Positions 15,993-16,335 of a stretch of DNA of 16,335 nucleotides are shown here, piece by piece. How positions within the stretch are numbered: position 1 is the stretch's first letter; each line of letters opens with the position of its first letter. A model generated the notes under the pieces. The model saw nothing but the letters and a program-made list of their open reading frames with translations, made no database searches and was not told where the DNA came from. This DNA is from Methanobacteriota archaeon. GTDB taxonomy: Archaea; Hydrothermarchaeota; Hydrothermarchaeia; Hydrothermarchaeales; JACQPM01. Location of the stretch: contig JACQPM010000137.1 of assembly GCA_016207475.1 (NCBI GenBank), positions 1 to 16,335 of the forward strand, read 5' to 3'. The translations under genes were made by a program, and so were the position numbers.

Positions 15993-16335
15993 ATGGCTAT
16001 GGAAGAGCTGGCGGAGCTGGAGGAGGTCTCCAGGAGCCTGGGGGTCGAGGCATGGAGGGTCAAGGGGGCCCTGAGGAGGGGCACGATACAGCACCTCAGG
16101 GGCGAGGAGCCACCGTCCCTGATCTTCCGGAAGGACATGGGGCCCATAGAGAGGGGCACGGCCGTCTTCTTGGGCGATGGAGTCGTGGTGATAAGAGGTT
16201 TCCCTAAGATAAAGAGGGCCTTCTACCTGAGATCGGCCCTCCGGAGGCACTTCCAGGGCGCCAGGGTGGCTGTGGAAGAGAAGATGAACGGCTACAACGT
16301 CAGGCTCTTCAGGCTCCAGGACCGTGTCTTCGCCC
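15993..16335 (+). CDS. ATP-dependent RNA ligase, Pab1020 (Rnl3) family, N-terminal part
   Basis: The frame opens at ATG 15993 (MAMEELAELEEVSRS) and is still open at the window end after 114 codons, so it is truncated by the edge. The N-terminal region contains RKDMGPIERGTAVFLGDG and IRGFPKIKRAFYL. The nucleotidyltransferase motif I follows as VEEKMNGYNVR, with Lys97 as the expected AMP-accepting lysine (K-x-N-G pattern; related enzymes mostly have KxDG, so Asn99 is a slight variation). Pab1020-type ligases join RNA ends, often within one molecule, using ATP. Motifs III-V lie beyond the window. No ribosome binding site is visible; the two-base gap after CBS5 implies translational coupling. A second ATG six bases on (15999) is an equally possible start. 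A DNA ligase is unlikely because the N-terminus and motif I fit the archaeal RNA ligase group. Confidence 0.88.
   Translation, partial: MAMEELAELEEVSRSLGVEAWRVKGALRRGTIQHLRGEEPPSLIFRKDMGPIERGTAVFLGDGVVVIRGFPKIKRAFYLRSALRRHFQGARVAVEEKMNGYNVRLFRLQDRVFA

Overview
The window is archaeal, most likely from a euryarchaeal methanogen or a close relative. It holds an archaeal-type 16S–tRNA-Ala–23S rRNA operon, a KH/beta-CASP termination nuclease (FttA/aCPSF1), a 20S proteasome beta subunit, a detached biotin-carrying pyruvate carboxylase subunit, tandem CBS-domain proteins and a Pab1020-type RNA ligase. Coding DNA is GC-rich at third positions and uses AGG (Arg) and ATA (Ile) heavily, as many thermophilic or methanogenic archaea do. 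The species cannot be fixed from this sequence alone.

Layout. Positions 1-837 carry the 3' part of pycB (plus strand). Positions 838-1149 are the rRNA promoter and leader. The 16S gene follows (about 1150-2622), then tRNA-Ala(UGC) (2690-2762) and the 23S gene (about 2894-5920). Both large rRNAs are enclosed by long complementary arms that form bulge-helix-bulge (BHB)-like processing stems. No 5S gene follows the 23S. A small cupin gene (5996-6319, plus) abuts the operon and converges on a minus-strand block: psmB, then fttA, then purM (transcribed 10003 down to 6323). Upstream of psmB on the same strand is a PLP-aminotransferase-fold protein that has lost the expected Schiff-base lysine. It diverges from a small zinc-ribbon gene (11146-11373), whose 3' end overlaps a convergent Mut7-C nuclease-like gene (11370-11828).

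From 11893 to the end, on the plus strand, five consecutive genes encode CBS-domain proteins, about 18 CBS motifs in all. They run with little or no spacing into the start of an ATP-dependent RNA ligase gene cut by the window edge at 16335. The last three CBS genes and the ligase are separated by only 11, 2 and 2 bases, so they form one transcription unit.

How the parts relate. The rRNA operon is processed at BHB stems, which in archaea are cut by the tRNA-splicing endonuclease and religated. FttA and the proteasome subunit are housekeeping genes of transcription termination and proteolysis. CBS modules usually bind adenine nucleotides or SAM, so the CBS array joined to an ATP-using RNA ligase is the most suggestive candidate system here: a possible nucleotide-sensing control layer over RNA ligation. 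That role is inference. Initiation signals are mixed: psmB, CBS2, CBS3, CBS4 and CBS5 have Shine-Dalgarno sequences matching the 16S tail, whereas several genes behind short TATA-to-ATG distances look leaderless.
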